Part shown: positions 19,880 to 28,544 of the stretch, in pieces | Numbering within the stretch: the first letter of the stretch is position 1 | Layout: every line of letters starts with the position of its first letter | DNA from: Caballeronia sp. TF1N1 | GTDB taxonomy: Bacteria > Pseudomonadota > Gammaproteobacteria > Burkholderiales > Burkholderiaceae | Reading direction: 5' to 3' | Length of the DNA: 64,000 nucleotides | Assembly: GCF_022878925.1 (NCBI RefSeq) | Contig: NZ_CP084626.1 | Location: 868,001 to 932,000 of the forward strand | Position numbers and translations under genes: made by a program | The notes under the pieces: model-generated | What the model was told of the DNA's origin: nothing | Database searches by the model: none | The model's input: only the letters and a program-made list of their open reading frames with translations

Positions 19880-20578
19880 ATGTTCGAGATTCGCCGCAGC
19901 AGTGAACGCGGTCACGCCAACCACGGCTGGCTCGACTCGTACCACAGCTTCTCCTTTGCCGACTACCACGATCCGGAGCACGTCCACTTCGGCGCGTTGC
20001 GCGTGATCAACGAAGATCGCGTCGCGGGCGGACAGGGTTTCGGGACGCACGGGCATAGGGATATGGAGATCGTGAGCTACGTGCTGGAAGGCGCGCTGGC
20101 GCACCGCGACAGCATGGGCAACGGTTCGACCATCCGCCCGGGCGACGTGCAACGCATGAGTGCGGGAACGGGCGTGCGGCATAGCGAGTACAACGGTTCG
20201 CCCAGCGAGACGGCCCACTTTCTGCAAATCTGGATCATTCCGGATGCACAAGGCAACGCACCGGGCTACGAAGAAAAGCGTTTCGGCGATGAGGAAAAGC
20301 GCGGCCGTCTGCGTGTGATCGCCTCGCCGCAAGGCGATGAAGGCTCGGTGAAAATCGGCGCCGACGCGCGCATCTTCGCGGGCCTTTTCGATGGCGCCGA
20401 GCGCGCGGAGTTCGATGTTCCCGCTGGCCGGCGCGTGTACGTGCACGTGGCGCGCGGCGCGGTTTTGGTGAACGGCGAAGCGCTGAAAGCAGGAGATGCC
20501 GCGAAGATCGAGGATGTGTCGAAAGTCACGGTCGAAGGCGGTGAAGGCGCGGAAGTGCTGTTGTTCGATCTGGCTTGA
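19880..20578 (+). CDS. pirin family protein (YhaK/YhhW-like bicupin)
   Basis: This 232-residue cytoplasmic cupin starts MFEIRRSSERGHANHGWLDSYHSFSFADYHDP, the classical pirin opening. The metal-binding cupin motif is visible as HVHFGALRV, GFGTHGHRDMEIVSYVLEG and HRDSMGN. Bacterial relatives include YhhW (quercetin 2,3-dioxygenase activity in vitro) and YhaK (redox-sensitive). The true role is usually unknown. ATG 19880 follows a GGGAG box; the frame extends upstream to 19814 without similarity. It is monocistronic and followed by a strong terminator. Confidence 0.9.
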   Translation: MFEIRRSSERGHANHGWLDSYHSFSFADYHDPEHVHFGALRVINEDRVAGGQGFGTHGHRDMEIVSYVLEGALAHRDSMGNGSTIRPGDVQRMSAGTGVRHSEYNGSPSETAHFLQIWIIPDAQGNAPGYEEKRFGDEEKRGRLRVIASPQGDEGSVKIGADARIFAGLFDGAERAEFDVPAGRRVYVHVARGAVLVNGEALKAGDAAKIEDVSKVTVEGGEGAEVLLFDLA

Positions 20579-20665
20579 GGTCTAAGAAGGGCGATCGGGC
20601 GCTGCGGATGCTTCGCGCGGACGTTAAGTGCCCGAGAGCCGTTGAACAGAAGATCCATGCAGCGC

Positions 20666-20703
20666 AAAACCGCGAAGCGCGCAAAGCGCCTCGCGGTTTT
20701 TTT
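20666..20703 (+). terminator. terminator of the pirin gene
   Basis: AAAACCGCGAAGCGC (20666-20680) pairs with GCGCCTCGCGGTTTT (20686-20700) apart from one or two mismatches, and seven T residues follow. Confidence 0.85.
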
Positions 20704-20824
20704 CAACGTGCAACACCGTGTCTCAAGCTAAGAGCAGCATGATGCTGCCAGCTCGCGCGAACGCAGAGCTTGAACATAAGCGCCCGCCGTCCGTATCACG
20801 ACGGCGGGCATCGCTCCTCGAAAC

Positions 20825-21436
20825 TCAGGGCTTCGTCGTACCCGAAGCGCCAGCCGGCGCGCCGGCGCCCGGGCCGCCGTGCTGACCATCACGCTTGCCC
20901 CAGCGTTCGTGCATCTTGTGCTCGTGCTCGCGCATCTTCGCAAAGTGCTTCTTGAGCGCCGTGCTCACAGTGGTCTTCTGCTGATCGTTGAGCGAGTTAT
21001 AGAAGTTGAGCCATGCGGTCGTGGTGCCTTCGCGCAACTGCTGGTTCTGCTGCTCGATCTTCTGATGCGCCGCGTTCATGGCGTTCAGGTCGAGAATCGG
21101 CTGCTGCTCCAGCGACTTCATCTGCTCGTGCATCTGACGGTGGCTCTCGCGCATCGCCTGACGGTTCTGCTTCATGGTGTCCTGCGCGGTCTGCCAGAGC
21201 TTTTCCTGATCTGCGTTGAGCTTGAGCTGACTATGAAGCTGCTCCATCTGCTTCTTCATGCGCTCTTCCATGCGATGACCGCCAGGACCGCCAGGACCGC
21301 CGGGGCCACCCATCATGGCGGGACCGCCGGGCGGCGGCGCGGGAGGCGCGTCGCTGGTGGCGGCATAAGCCGTGGCGCCGAATGTCAGTGCAATTGCAGT
21401 GGCGGCGGCAGTAAGAATGCGATATTGCTTGCCCAT
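20825..21436 (-). CDS. Spy/CpxP-like periplasmic protein (LTXXQ family)
   Basis: This 203-residue secreted protein has a signal peptide (MGKQYRILTAAATAIALTFGATAYA). A Pro/Gly-rich linker (PPAPPPGGPAMMGGPGGPGG) precedes a helical, Gln- and Met-rich domain (LHSQLKLNADQEKLWQTAQDTM..., LNDQQKTTVSTALKK). The LNADQ.. and LNDQQ.. repeats are the LTXXQ motifs of Spy/CpxP. Such proteins act as ATP-independent periplasmic chaperones or as sensors of envelope stress. The gene diverges from a two-component operon, the same layout as cpxP/cpxRA, so it is probably a target of that system. The start at 21436 was chosen because it begins the signal peptide. Confidence 0.82.
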   Translation of the reverse strand: MGKQYRILTAAATAIALTFGATAYAATSDAPPAPPPGGPAMMGGPGGPGGPGGHRMEERMKKQMEQLHSQLKLNADQEKLWQTAQDTMKQNRQAMRESHRQMHEQMKSLEQQPILDLNAMNAAHQKIEQQNQQLREGTTTAWLNFYNSLNDQQKTTVSTALKKHFAKMREHEHKMHERWGKRDGQHGGPGAGAPAGASGTTKP

Positions 21437-21586
21437 TGTGAGACTCCCTGATTGATTGTCGATGCCGAAACGTCGAAGCCGCTTGCGACGGTATTTCCGA
21501 GAAGGTCGTCCAGGCTTTTGCGCTTGTCGGTGAGACACAGCGTAGAGGCTTGCGCCGCGTGGCGTGTTACGACGCGGTCGCTGCTT

Positions 21587-21601
21587 ATTACGCAGGTTTA
21601 C
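21587..21601 (-). promoter_or_regulatory. direct-repeat operator, minus-oriented
   Basis: On the minus strand GTAAA-N5-GTAAT forms a direct repeat with 10-base period. This is the arrangement used by OmpR/PhoB-type regulators (CpxR boxes are GTAAA-N5-GTAAA). It lies 150 bases before the Spy-like gene and 85 before the response regulator. Confidence 0.45.
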
Positions 21602-21615
21602 GCGATGCTTTCGCG

Positions 21616-21630
21616 GTAACACCCCGTAAC
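21616..21630 (+). promoter_or_regulatory. direct-repeat operator, plus-oriented
   Basis: GTAAC-N5-GTAAC is a perfect 5-base direct repeat with 10-base period, 55 bases before the response-regulator start. With the oppositely oriented pair 15 bases away it gives two half-site pairs facing the two divergent units, consistent with autoregulation plus control of the Spy-like gene. Confidence 0.5.
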
Positions 21631-21685
21631 CCTTTACGGCATCCTTGCGGGCAAACGGTTACGTCTCACGCGCTAAACTTCAGCC

Positions 21686-22408
21686 ATGACTACGCAAATA
21701 CTTGTCGTCGACGACGACGCCGAACTGCGCGACCTTCTGCGCGACTATCTGGTCCGGCAGGGCATCGAGGTTTCGGTGCTGCACGACGCCGGTTCGCTGG
21801 AACGCCGGCTGGAGCGCGAGCGCCCCGATCTGATCGTGCTCGACCTGATGATGCCGGGCGTCGACGGCCTGACCGCGCTCAGAAAGCTGCGCGCATCGGG
21901 CGACGACATCCCCGTCATCATGCTGACCGCGCGCGCGGACGACGTGGACCGCATCGTCGGTCTCGAACTCGGCGCGGACGATTACCTCGGCAAGCCGTTC
22001 AATCCGCGTGAATTGCTTGCCCGCGTGCAAGCCGTGCTGCGCCGCCGCCGCACCATTCCATCGGCCGCGCCGGAACAGCGCGAGCCGTATTCGTTCGGGC
22101 GCTTCAGGCTCGACTTCCAGTCGCGCACGCTGCAACAGGACGACAGGCCGATCACCTTGTCCGGCAGCGAATTCGCGCTTCTGAAGATTTTCGTCAACAA
22201 CCCTATGCGCACGCTGACGCGCGAGCGTCTGCTCGAACTGCTGCACGGGCCGGAATACGACGGCACCGACCGCGGTATCGACGTGCAGGTGTGGCGTCTG
22301 CGGCGCATTCTGGAAAGCGATCCATCCGCGCCGCGTTTCATTCAGACGGTGCGCGGGCGCGGCTACGTGTTCGTGCCGGACGGCGAGCAAAATGCGCCGG
22401 GCAATTGA
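21686..22408 (+). CDS. OmpR-family response regulator
   Basis: This is a 240-residue two-domain regulator. The receiver domain begins TTQILVVDDDAELRDLL; the phospho-acceptor is Asp53 (LIVLDLMMPGVDG) and the conserved Lys lies in LGKPFNPREL. The C-terminal winged helix shows LSGSEFALLKIFVNNPMRTLTRERLL and a DVQVWRLRRILE recognition region typical of OmpR/PhoB proteins. It works with the histidine kinase whose gene overlaps its end by 17 bases. The direct repeats just upstream are candidate binding sites. Confidence 0.93.
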   Translation: MTTQILVVDDDAELRDLLRDYLVRQGIEVSVLHDAGSLERRLERERPDLIVLDLMMPGVDGLTALRKLRASGDDIPVIMLTARADDVDRIVGLELGADDYLGKPFNPRELLARVQAVLRRRRTIPSAAPEQREPYSFGRFRLDFQSRTLQQDDRPITLSGSEFALLKIFVNNPMRTLTRERLLELLHGPEYDGTDRGIDVQVWRLRRILESDPSAPRFIQTVRGRGYVFVPDGEQNAPGN

Positions 22409-23735
22409 CACGCTGTTCGGGCGGCTGGTCGTCATCGTCATCGGCATGCTGGTGCTGTCGCATGTCGCTTGGTTCGCCATCATCCGCTTCGAGCGCGACA
22501 ACGTGCAGACGCGTTTTGCCGTCGAGGAAACCGCATTTCTCGTCGATGCCGTGCGTCAGCACATGGCCAACACACCCGATCAACCCTTGCCGCCGCGCGT
22601 GCGCATCTTTCCGCTCAACAGCCCGGAAGTGCCCCGAACGCCCGACGAAGACACGCCGCCGCCGCTCGCTCATTTCATCGAAGACCTGAAAGACCGTCTG
22701 CCGGATGGCACCGATATTCGCCTGAACGAACCCGGCGCGCCGCCGAGCGTGTGGGTGCATGGCGCGAAGGACGCCGGCTGGATCGTCGTGCCGGTGCAGC
22801 CGTTGCGGCCGCCGCGCTCGCGCGACCGCATGCTGCTGTGGCTCGCGCTCATTTTCTCGACTGCCGTGCTCGCCGCGCTCTTCGGCGCATGGCAGTTGCA
22901 ATATCCATTGCGCTCCCTGGCGCAAGCGGTCGGGCGTTTCGGTCGCGGTCAGCCGACGCCGCCCGTTCCCGAACGCGGCCCGCGTGAGCTGCGGCAACTG
23001 ACGCACGGCTTCAATCAGATGGTGCGTGAGGTCTCGCAAACCGAGAACGATCGCGCGGTGATGCTCGCAGGCGTCGCGCACGATCTGAAGACACCGCTCG
23101 CGCGTTTGCGTCTACGCGCCGAGATGATGGACGACGCCAAGGTGCGTGATGGCGTAGTGCGCGATGTCGATTCCATGGCGCATATCGTCGATCAATTCCT
23201 GGTGTTCGCGCACGACCGGCCAGATGGCAGCGAGCCCGTTTCGGTCGATCAGCAGTGCGAGAAAATCGCGCGGACGTATCGCGCGGTGTCGCCGACCGCG
23301 GAACCGGTTCGGCTCGACCTGGAAGCCGGGCCGAATTTCGTGCTGCCCGCGGCAACGCTCGACCGGCTCTTGTCGAATCTCCTCGATAACGCGCATGCCT
23401 ACGGCGCGGCGCCCATCGTCATTGCGACGCGGCGCGCGGCAAAGGGCTGGGTGTTGACCGTCTCGGACCACGGCAAGGGTATCGCGCCGGACGATCTCAT
23501 CAAGGCGAGCCGGCCGTTCGTGCGGCTCGATCCGGCGCGCGGCGGCAGCGGACATAGCGGCCTTGGACTGGCTATCGTCGAACGGCTCGCACGGCGCGCG
23601 GGCGGGGAATGCGAGGTCGGCAACCAGCCTGCGGGCGGGTTGCAGGTGGTCATGACCTTCCCGTTCGATGTCGCCACGCAGCCGATGAGCGAAAGGCGCG
23701 TGGGAGCGCAGCATGAGGAGCGTGCTTCTCTTTGA
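22392..23735 (+). CDS. membrane sensor histidine kinase (EnvZ-like)
   Basis: This 447-residue kinase has a first membrane helix at about residues 12-32 and a periplasmic domain of about 110 residues that is unusually Pro-rich (TPDQPLPPRVRIFPLN, PDEDTPPP). The second helix lies near 147-167, followed by a HAMP linker. The dimerisation helix carries phospho-accepting His230 in AGVAHDLKTPLARLRLR. The ATP-binding domain has the N-box LLSNLLDNAHAYG and glycine motifs DHGKGIAPDD and GHSGLGLAIVERL. It is translationally coupled to the response regulator. With a Spy-like gene next door, envelope stress is a sensible guess for the signal. Confidence 0.92.
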   Translation: MRRAIDTLFGRLVVIVIGMLVLSHVAWFAIIRFERDNVQTRFAVEETAFLVDAVRQHMANTPDQPLPPRVRIFPLNSPEVPRTPDEDTPPPLAHFIEDLKDRLPDGTDIRLNEPGAPPSVWVHGAKDAGWIVVPVQPLRPPRSRDRMLLWLALIFSTAVLAALFGAWQLQYPLRSLAQAVGRFGRGQPTPPVPERGPRELRQLTHGFNQMVREVSQTENDRAVMLAGVAHDLKTPLARLRLRAEMMDDAKVRDGVVRDVDSMAHIVDQFLVFAHDRPDGSEPVSVDQQCEKIARTYRAVSPTAEPVRLDLEAGPNFVLPAATLDRLLSNLLDNAHAYGAAPIVIATRRAAKGWVLTVSDHGKGIAPDDLIKASRPFVRLDPARGGSGHSGLGLAIVERLARRAGGECEVGNQPAGGLQVVMTFPFDVATQPMSERRVGAQHEERASL

Positions 23736-23768
23736 ACCGCGCGCGTCGGCTTTCGTCGCGCTGAAAGC

Positions 23769-23803
23769 AAAACGCCTCCGCATCGAAACGGAGGCGTTTT
23801 GTT
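23769..23803 (+). terminator. terminator of the two-component operon
   Basis: AAAACGCCTCCG (23769-23780) pairs perfectly with CGGAGGCGTTTT (23789-23800) and a GTTTT tail follows. Confidence 0.88.
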
Positions 23804-23813
23804 TTGCGCCAAT

Positions 23814-24030
23814 GTCAATGGAACGATGTTTCAGTGTCGGGCCTGTTCGTGTGTAGCTCGAAGGAGGCCAGACGATGCTCAACGTCCGAAGCGTTGAACC
23901 TACATCGAGAAAGCGAAATCGCCTTCGAGTCGAAGTCCGGAGGCGTCTTTACTAAACCCGCGTCAATGGAACAACGTTTCAAGGCCAGGCGGCATTAATC
24001 CATGCCCCACGTCAATCAAACAACGTTTCC
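23814..24030. repeat. three spaced copies of a ~20-base repeat
   Basis: A GTCAATGGAACAACGTTTCAA-like unit occurs at about 23814-23834, 23962-23981 and 24011-24030. The third copy is the stop end of the small gene at 24012-24275, so the other two look like decayed duplicates of that gene's 3' end. The 276-base interval contains no other recognised feature. Confidence 0.4.
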
Positions 24031-24275
24031 AGCGCCGAGGCCGCTTCACTATCCACCGTGTTGTAAGTCACCGTCGAAGCCTCGAAGATGTAATGCGTGG
24101 TGTATTTGCCAAGCCGCGCGAGAATTTCCTCCTGAATGACTTCCGGCGCAAGCGCGATCTTCAGAAACCATGTGGTCGAAGAAAGGCGCGTCTGGAACGA
24201 GCCGTACTCGGCCAGCAATTGGTCGAACGTTTCAGCGTCCTGATCGCGGCACACGATGACCAGATTTCCCTTCAT
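24012..24275 (-). CDS. small conserved protein, possibly Cas2/SinR-like fold
   Basis: This 87-residue protein starts MKGNLVIVCRDQDAETFDQLL and continues with a VTYNTVDSEAASALETLFD end. The alternation of a short strand, helix, GSFQTRLSSTTWFLKIA strand and second helix suggests a ferredoxin-like fold, as in small 'SinR family' proteins distantly related to Cas2. This is inference from the pattern; no catalytic residue set is evident and no CRISPR array is present. The start has a good GGGAGAA box. A longer in-frame extension to 24719 lies inside the downstream GGDEF gene and is not credible. Confidence 0.65.
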   Translation of the reverse strand: MKGNLVIVCRDQDAETFDQLLAEYGSFQTRLSSTTWFLKIALAPEVIQEEILARLGKYTTHYIFEASTVTYNTVDSEAASALETLFD

Positions 24276-24373
24276 GCATTTCTCCCGTGACGGCGGTGTC
24301 ATTCGATATCGAACGTCGATGATACCTGCCCGCCGTCGAGCGCGACGAGATGCCTTCCCAAGCCATGCCGCGC

Positions 24374-26059
24374 TTACTTGCCCATCAGCGAGTTCTCGGG
24401 ATAGCGCGCGGGCGGCGGGGGATCGGCCGGGCGCACTTCGCTGCGGTCGCGACCACGCGATTTCGCCTCGTAGAGCGCGAGATCGGCGCGAGAGAGAATC
24501 CATTCGAGCGCATCGTCGGCAGCGAGTTCGGTAATCCCGATGCTTACCGACAACACCGCCTCGTCGGGAAGATGCGCGCAATGCTCGTGATGAAAGCGCT
24601 TGCGCAGCCGCTCCAGCACGGCCTGCGCGTCCGCCAGCGCGGTCTGCGGCAGCAGGATGCCGAATTCCTCGCCGCCGAGCCGACCGACTGCATCGCTCGG
24701 ACGCAACTGCGCGCGGCACACTTCGGCGAAGTGTTCGAGCGCGCGGTCGCCGGACGCGTGTCCGTAACGGTCGTTGATCTGCTTGAAGTGGTCGAGGTCC
24801 GCGATGGCGAGCGACAACGGCGTGCCGACCGAGCGCGCGAGTTCCACTTCGTGGCGCAGCGTGTCGAGAAAGTAGCGGCGCGAGAGGGCGCCGGTGAGCG
24901 CGTCGTGGCGCGCTTCGGCCGACAAGAGCGTATTGGCCGATTGCAACTGCTCGGCGAGATCGCGCGTCGCGCGATGCAGACGGCGCTCGCGTGAATACGA
25001 GATGGCGATCACGATAGCGAGTGTCACGACGCCGAGCATCGTCAGGAACACCAGCACGCGGTCGCGGCTGTGGTTGCGGCTGATCTCCGGCCAGCTCGTG
25101 AGCGGATGGACGATGTGCGCCGACAGCCCCGAATTCAGCCCGGTGCGCTCGTCGTAAAGCGCGGGCACGCTGCTGCCGTTGGTCGCATAGAAGGTTTCCG
25201 CGAGCGTCGGCGCGAGCCAGTGCTCGGCCGCGCGCATCTGATCGCCGACATGCGCGACGCGCAACGGCGGAAAGTCCTCGCGCCGGTAATGTTCGAGCCG
25301 CTCGCGCGGCGTCATTTGGGCGACGGGCGCATCGGGCATGGCCTGATACTCGAGCGCGCCGTCGTGCGCCATCACCACGACGCCGTTTTCATCGGTGACG
25401 AAGGTGCCGGCCCGCGACACCCAATGCCGCAACCGGTCGATGCTCACCTTGGCGATCACCGCGCCCACGAGGATGCCGTCGTCGTAGATCGGCGCGGCGA
25501 TGTAGATGCCCGGATCGCCCGAAAGCCGCCCGACGCCGTACATCTCGACGAAGCCGCCGAGCAGCGCCCGCGCGACATAGCCGCGCGCGCTCATCTTGTA
25601 GCCGATGAAACTGTTGTCGTCCGCCGAATTGCTCGATGCAATGCAGTAGCCCTGGTCGTTGATGAGCCAGATGGAATCGAGGCCGGAGAAGCCCTGCGCG
25701 TCATGGAGGAAGCGGTTGACCTTCGCGAGATTGGGGCGCGCGGTCCATTCGGCGCGCCGTTCGCTTTCCGAGCCCGCGGGGTTCGAGGCATAATCCCGCG
25801 ATTGCGCGAGCGCATGCTGCATGAGCTCGACCTGTGCGAGCGTGGCGGGAATGGCGCGCGACATCGCGAGATCGCTTGCAATGACCTGCGCCATGTTGTC
25901 GACGATGGATGCCGCCATTTGTCGTTCGGTGCGCACCGTGCCCGTCATTTCCTGCTGTACCATTCGGTCCGACAGCAAGCCGGCCGCGATCCAGCACGCA
26001 AGGCCGAGCAGCGCGAATCCGAGGAGCGCGATCAGTCGGTGCAGGAGGGTCTTGTTCAT
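24374..26059 (-). CDS. membrane diguanylate cyclase with periplasmic Cache sensor
   Basis: This 561-residue protein makes cyclic-di-GMP. A first membrane helix (about 8-30) is followed by a long periplasmic region of about 300 residues resembling a double Cache sensor (GFSGLDSIWLINDQGYCIASSN, GDPGIYIAAPIYDDG). A second helix is near 335-357, then a cytoplasmic GGDEF domain. The active-site motif is GGEEF (about 462-466). RPSD five residues upstream is an intact product-inhibition I-site (RxxD). It is therefore predicted active and feedback-inhibited. It is a single-gene unit. Confidence 0.92.
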   Translation of the reverse strand: MNKTLLHRLIALLGFALLGLACWIAAGLLSDRMVQQEMTGTVRTERQMAASIVDNMAQVIASDLAMSRAIPATLAQVELMQHALAQSRDYASNPAGSESERRAEWTARPNLAKVNRFLHDAQGFSGLDSIWLINDQGYCIASSNSADDNSFIGYKMSARGYVARALLGGFVEMYGVGRLSGDPGIYIAAPIYDDGILVGAVIAKVSIDRLRHWVSRAGTFVTDENGVVVMAHDGALEYQAMPDAPVAQMTPRERLEHYRREDFPPLRVAHVGDQMRAAEHWLAPTLAETFYATNGSSVPALYDERTGLNSGLSAHIVHPLTSWPEISRNHSRDRVLVFLTMLGVVTLAIVIAISYSRERRLHRATRDLAEQLQSANTLLSAEARHDALTGALSRRYFLDTLRHEVELARSVGTPLSLAIADLDHFKQINDRYGHASGDRALEHFAEVCRAQLRPSDAVGRLGGEEFGILLPQTALADAQAVLERLRKRFHHEHCAHLPDEAVLSVSIGITELAADDALEWILSRADLALYEAKSRGRDRSEVRPADPPPPARYPENSLMGK

Positions 26060-26780
26060 CGCGTTCTCGGCTACGCTGGCTCACGCCGCGCGCGGATTCA
26101 AGCGAGAACAGCCGGGCAGACGGGCGTTCGGCTTCGGGGCGGCGTAGTGCATTGCATCGGCGCTCATTATTGTTAGTGATAGCCACGATTGGACGATGTT
26201 TTTCGCCGCCCAGCAAGCGCCTTGTCTCCACAGACGGCGTCTACCCAACACAGGGTAAGCACGGGCGGTTCGGTTCTTGCGTTATGTGTTGCCTTCGTCG
26301 CTGCTCAAACGCACTCCCGGCGTGGTTTTGGTCGGCCTGCTCGTCGGCTTGGGGCAGAGGTTAAGTCGAAAGAAAGCCAGACCATTCAAAATGCGGATGC
26401 GACGGCGGCCAAGCCTTTATTTTGCCTCCGTGGCGCCGAAGAGCAAATAGAAACATCACACGAATGACGTGCCTGAGCGCCGAAAGATTGTGACTGTCAC
26501 GAAACTTGGTGTAGTGTCGCTCGGTTCCGCACAGCCGGTACGCACTGGTTAAAGAGTGACGGCTGCCTGACGTTATCCATTTGCTGGTTTTCTGTGTCGT
26601 CTGTCAGCTTTTGGACGGGCAGATACGTTGAGCATGCGGGTAGCGCGACGGATTCCACGAGAGTCGACGATCAGGCAGTCATCGATCACGAAGGCGTCTT
26701 GCCCGCGCGACGGCTTGCCGTCATGAGCACTATCACGCGCCTTGCGCGGTTGGAACAAAGCCTTACGGGGAGGGCGTTGC
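26060..26780. other. long non-coding region upstream of the ABC operon
   Basis: These 721 bases hold no convincing gene. Short frames lack ribosome-binding sites and family patterns. A CAGCCG / CGGCTG inverted repeat spans about 26531-26565. The region presumably carries the promoters of the cyclase (minus) and the ABC operon (plus). No riboswitch consensus was recognised. Confidence 0.35.
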
Positions 26781-28532
26781 ATGGAATTTGGTTTCAATCT
26801 GAACCGCACGGCGAACGCGTCGGTATGGCGGATCTTGCCCAATCGCTGGGACTTCGTCGCGTTCCCGATGATCATCTGCATCATCGCGCTTGCCGCTGTC
26901 GGTTTCCACGAGACGCTCGCGCCTATTTCCACCCTGCAGACGCAGGCGATCTCGCTCGACCCCGGCAATCTCCCCGAATACGCGCTGCGCACGACCTTGC
27001 GCATGCTGCTCGCCATGGTCGCCTCGCTCATCTTCACGCTGGTCTACGGCACGCTCGCGGCGAAGAGCCGGCGCGCGTCGGTCGTGCTGGTGCCGGTGCT
27101 CGACATCCTGCAATCGGTGCCGGTGCTCGGCTACATCTCGTTTACCGTCACGTTCTTTCTCGCGCTTTTTCCCGGACGCGTGATCGGCGCGGAGTGTGCC
27201 GCGATTTTCGCCATCTTCACGAGCCAGGCGTGGAACATGACCTTCAGCTTCTACCAGTCGCTGCGTACGGTGCCGCGCGATCTGGATGAAGTCTCGCGCG
27301 GCTTTCACCTCACCAACTGGCAGCGCTTCTGGAAGCTCGAAGTGCCGTTCTCCATGCCCGGCCTCATCTGGAACATGATGATGTCGATGTCGGGCGGCTG
27401 GTTCTTCGTCGTCGCCTCCGAGGCCATCACGGTGGGCAACCGGAGCATCGTGCTGCCGGGCATCGGCGCGTATCTGGCCGCGGCGATCGGCGAGCGCAAT
27501 CTCTCCGCGATCGGTTGGGTGATTCTGGCGATGACCGTCGTTATCCTTGCCTACGATCAACTGATGTTCCGTCCGCTTGTCGCGTGGGCAGACAAATTCC
27601 GCATGGAGAACACGAGCTCGGGCAACGCGCCGGAATCGTGGCTGCTCGATCTGATTCGCCGCACGCGGCTGATCCACCGGTTGCTGGTGCCGGCCGGATG
27701 GCTGTTCGCGAAGGCCGCGCGCTTCCCGATTCGTCTGCCGTCGCTGCAAGGCGTGAAGCTGCCGTTGCGCGCCACCGTGCCGTCCACGCGCACCGGCGAT
27801 ATCGCCTGGGGCGCGGCCGTGCTGCTCGTCACGGCGTTCGTCACGTGGAAGGTGGTCTCGTTCGTGTCGACGGGCGTCGGCTGGAGCGATGTCGGTCACG
27901 TGTTCGTGCTCGGCTTCATCACGCTGATTCGCGTGGTCGTGCTGATCGGCATTGCGTCGGTGGTGTGGGTGCCGGTCGGCGTGCTGATCGGGTTGCGCCC
28001 CGCGCTCGCCGAGAAGATGCAGCCCGTCGCGCAGTTTCTCGCGGCGTTTCCGGCGAACCTGCTGTTTCCGGTGTTCGTCGTCGCCATCGTGCGCTGGCAT
28101 CTGAACCCGGATATCTGGCTTTCGCCGTTGATCGTGCTTGGAACGCAGTGGTATATCCTTTTCAACGTGATTGCCGGGGCATCGGCGTATCCGAACGATT
28201 ACCGTGAGGCCGCGGCCAACTTTCAGATTCGCGGTTGGCAATGGTGGAAAAAGGCCATGCTGCCGGGCATCTTCCCGTACTACATCACCGGCGCGATCAC
28301 GGCATCGGGCGGCGCGTGGAACGCGAGCATCGTCGCGGAGGCGGTGTCGTGGGGCAAGACGAGCGTCGTCGCGCACGGGCTCGGCGCGTATATCGCGCAG
28401 ACCACTGCGGATGGCGACTATCCGAAGATCATCCTGGGCATTGCCGTGATGTCGCTTTTCGTCACGCTGTTCAACCGATTGTTGTGGCGCCCGCTGTACG
28501 CCTACGCCGAAGCAAGACTTCGACTGGATTGA
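26781..28532 (+). CDS. double-domain ABC permease of the nitrate/sulfonate/taurine type
   Basis: This 583-residue inner-membrane protein carries two SsuC/TauC-type permease halves in one chain. The first has an EAA loop VPRDLDEVSRGFHLTNWQRFW and the second YPNDYREAAANFQIRGWQWWK. Each half has about six helices. A linker near residues 290-330 joins them. One polypeptide therefore replaces the usual dimer. The partner ATPase follows 12 bases later; no binding protein is present. The start at ATG 26781 follows a GGGGAGG box. The substrate is unknown. Confidence 0.85.
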   Translation: MEFGFNLNRTANASVWRILPNRWDFVAFPMIICIIALAAVGFHETLAPISTLQTQAISLDPGNLPEYALRTTLRMLLAMVASLIFTLVYGTLAAKSRRASVVLVPVLDILQSVPVLGYISFTVTFFLALFPGRVIGAECAAIFAIFTSQAWNMTFSFYQSLRTVPRDLDEVSRGFHLTNWQRFWKLEVPFSMPGLIWNMMMSMSGGWFFVVASEAITVGNRSIVLPGIGAYLAAAIGERNLSAIGWVILAMTVVILAYDQLMFRPLVAWADKFRMENTSSGNAPESWLLDLIRRTRLIHRLLVPAGWLFAKAARFPIRLPSLQGVKLPLRATVPSTRTGDIAWGAAVLLVTAFVTWKVVSFVSTGVGWSDVGHVFVLGFITLIRVVVLIGIASVVWVPVGVLIGLRPALAEKMQPVAQFLAAFPANLLFPVFVVAIVRWHLNPDIWLSPLIVLGTQWYILFNVIAGASAYPNDYREAAANFQIRGWQWWKKAMLPGIFPYYITGAITASGGAWNASIVAEAVSWGKTSVVAHGLGAYIAQTTADGDYPKIILGIAVMSLFVTLFNRLLWRPLYAYAEARLRLD

Positions 28533-28544
28533 GGACGAGTTCCG

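Noticed and set aside
24012-24275. Cas2-like fold taken as evidence of a CRISPR system
   Set aside because: No repeat-spacer array or other cas gene is present; the similarity is only to small Cas2-like/SinR proteins and is itself tentative.
26060-26780. Riboswitch in the long leader of the double-permease operon
   Set aside because: No known riboswitch core was recognised; only one ordinary inverted repeat is present.
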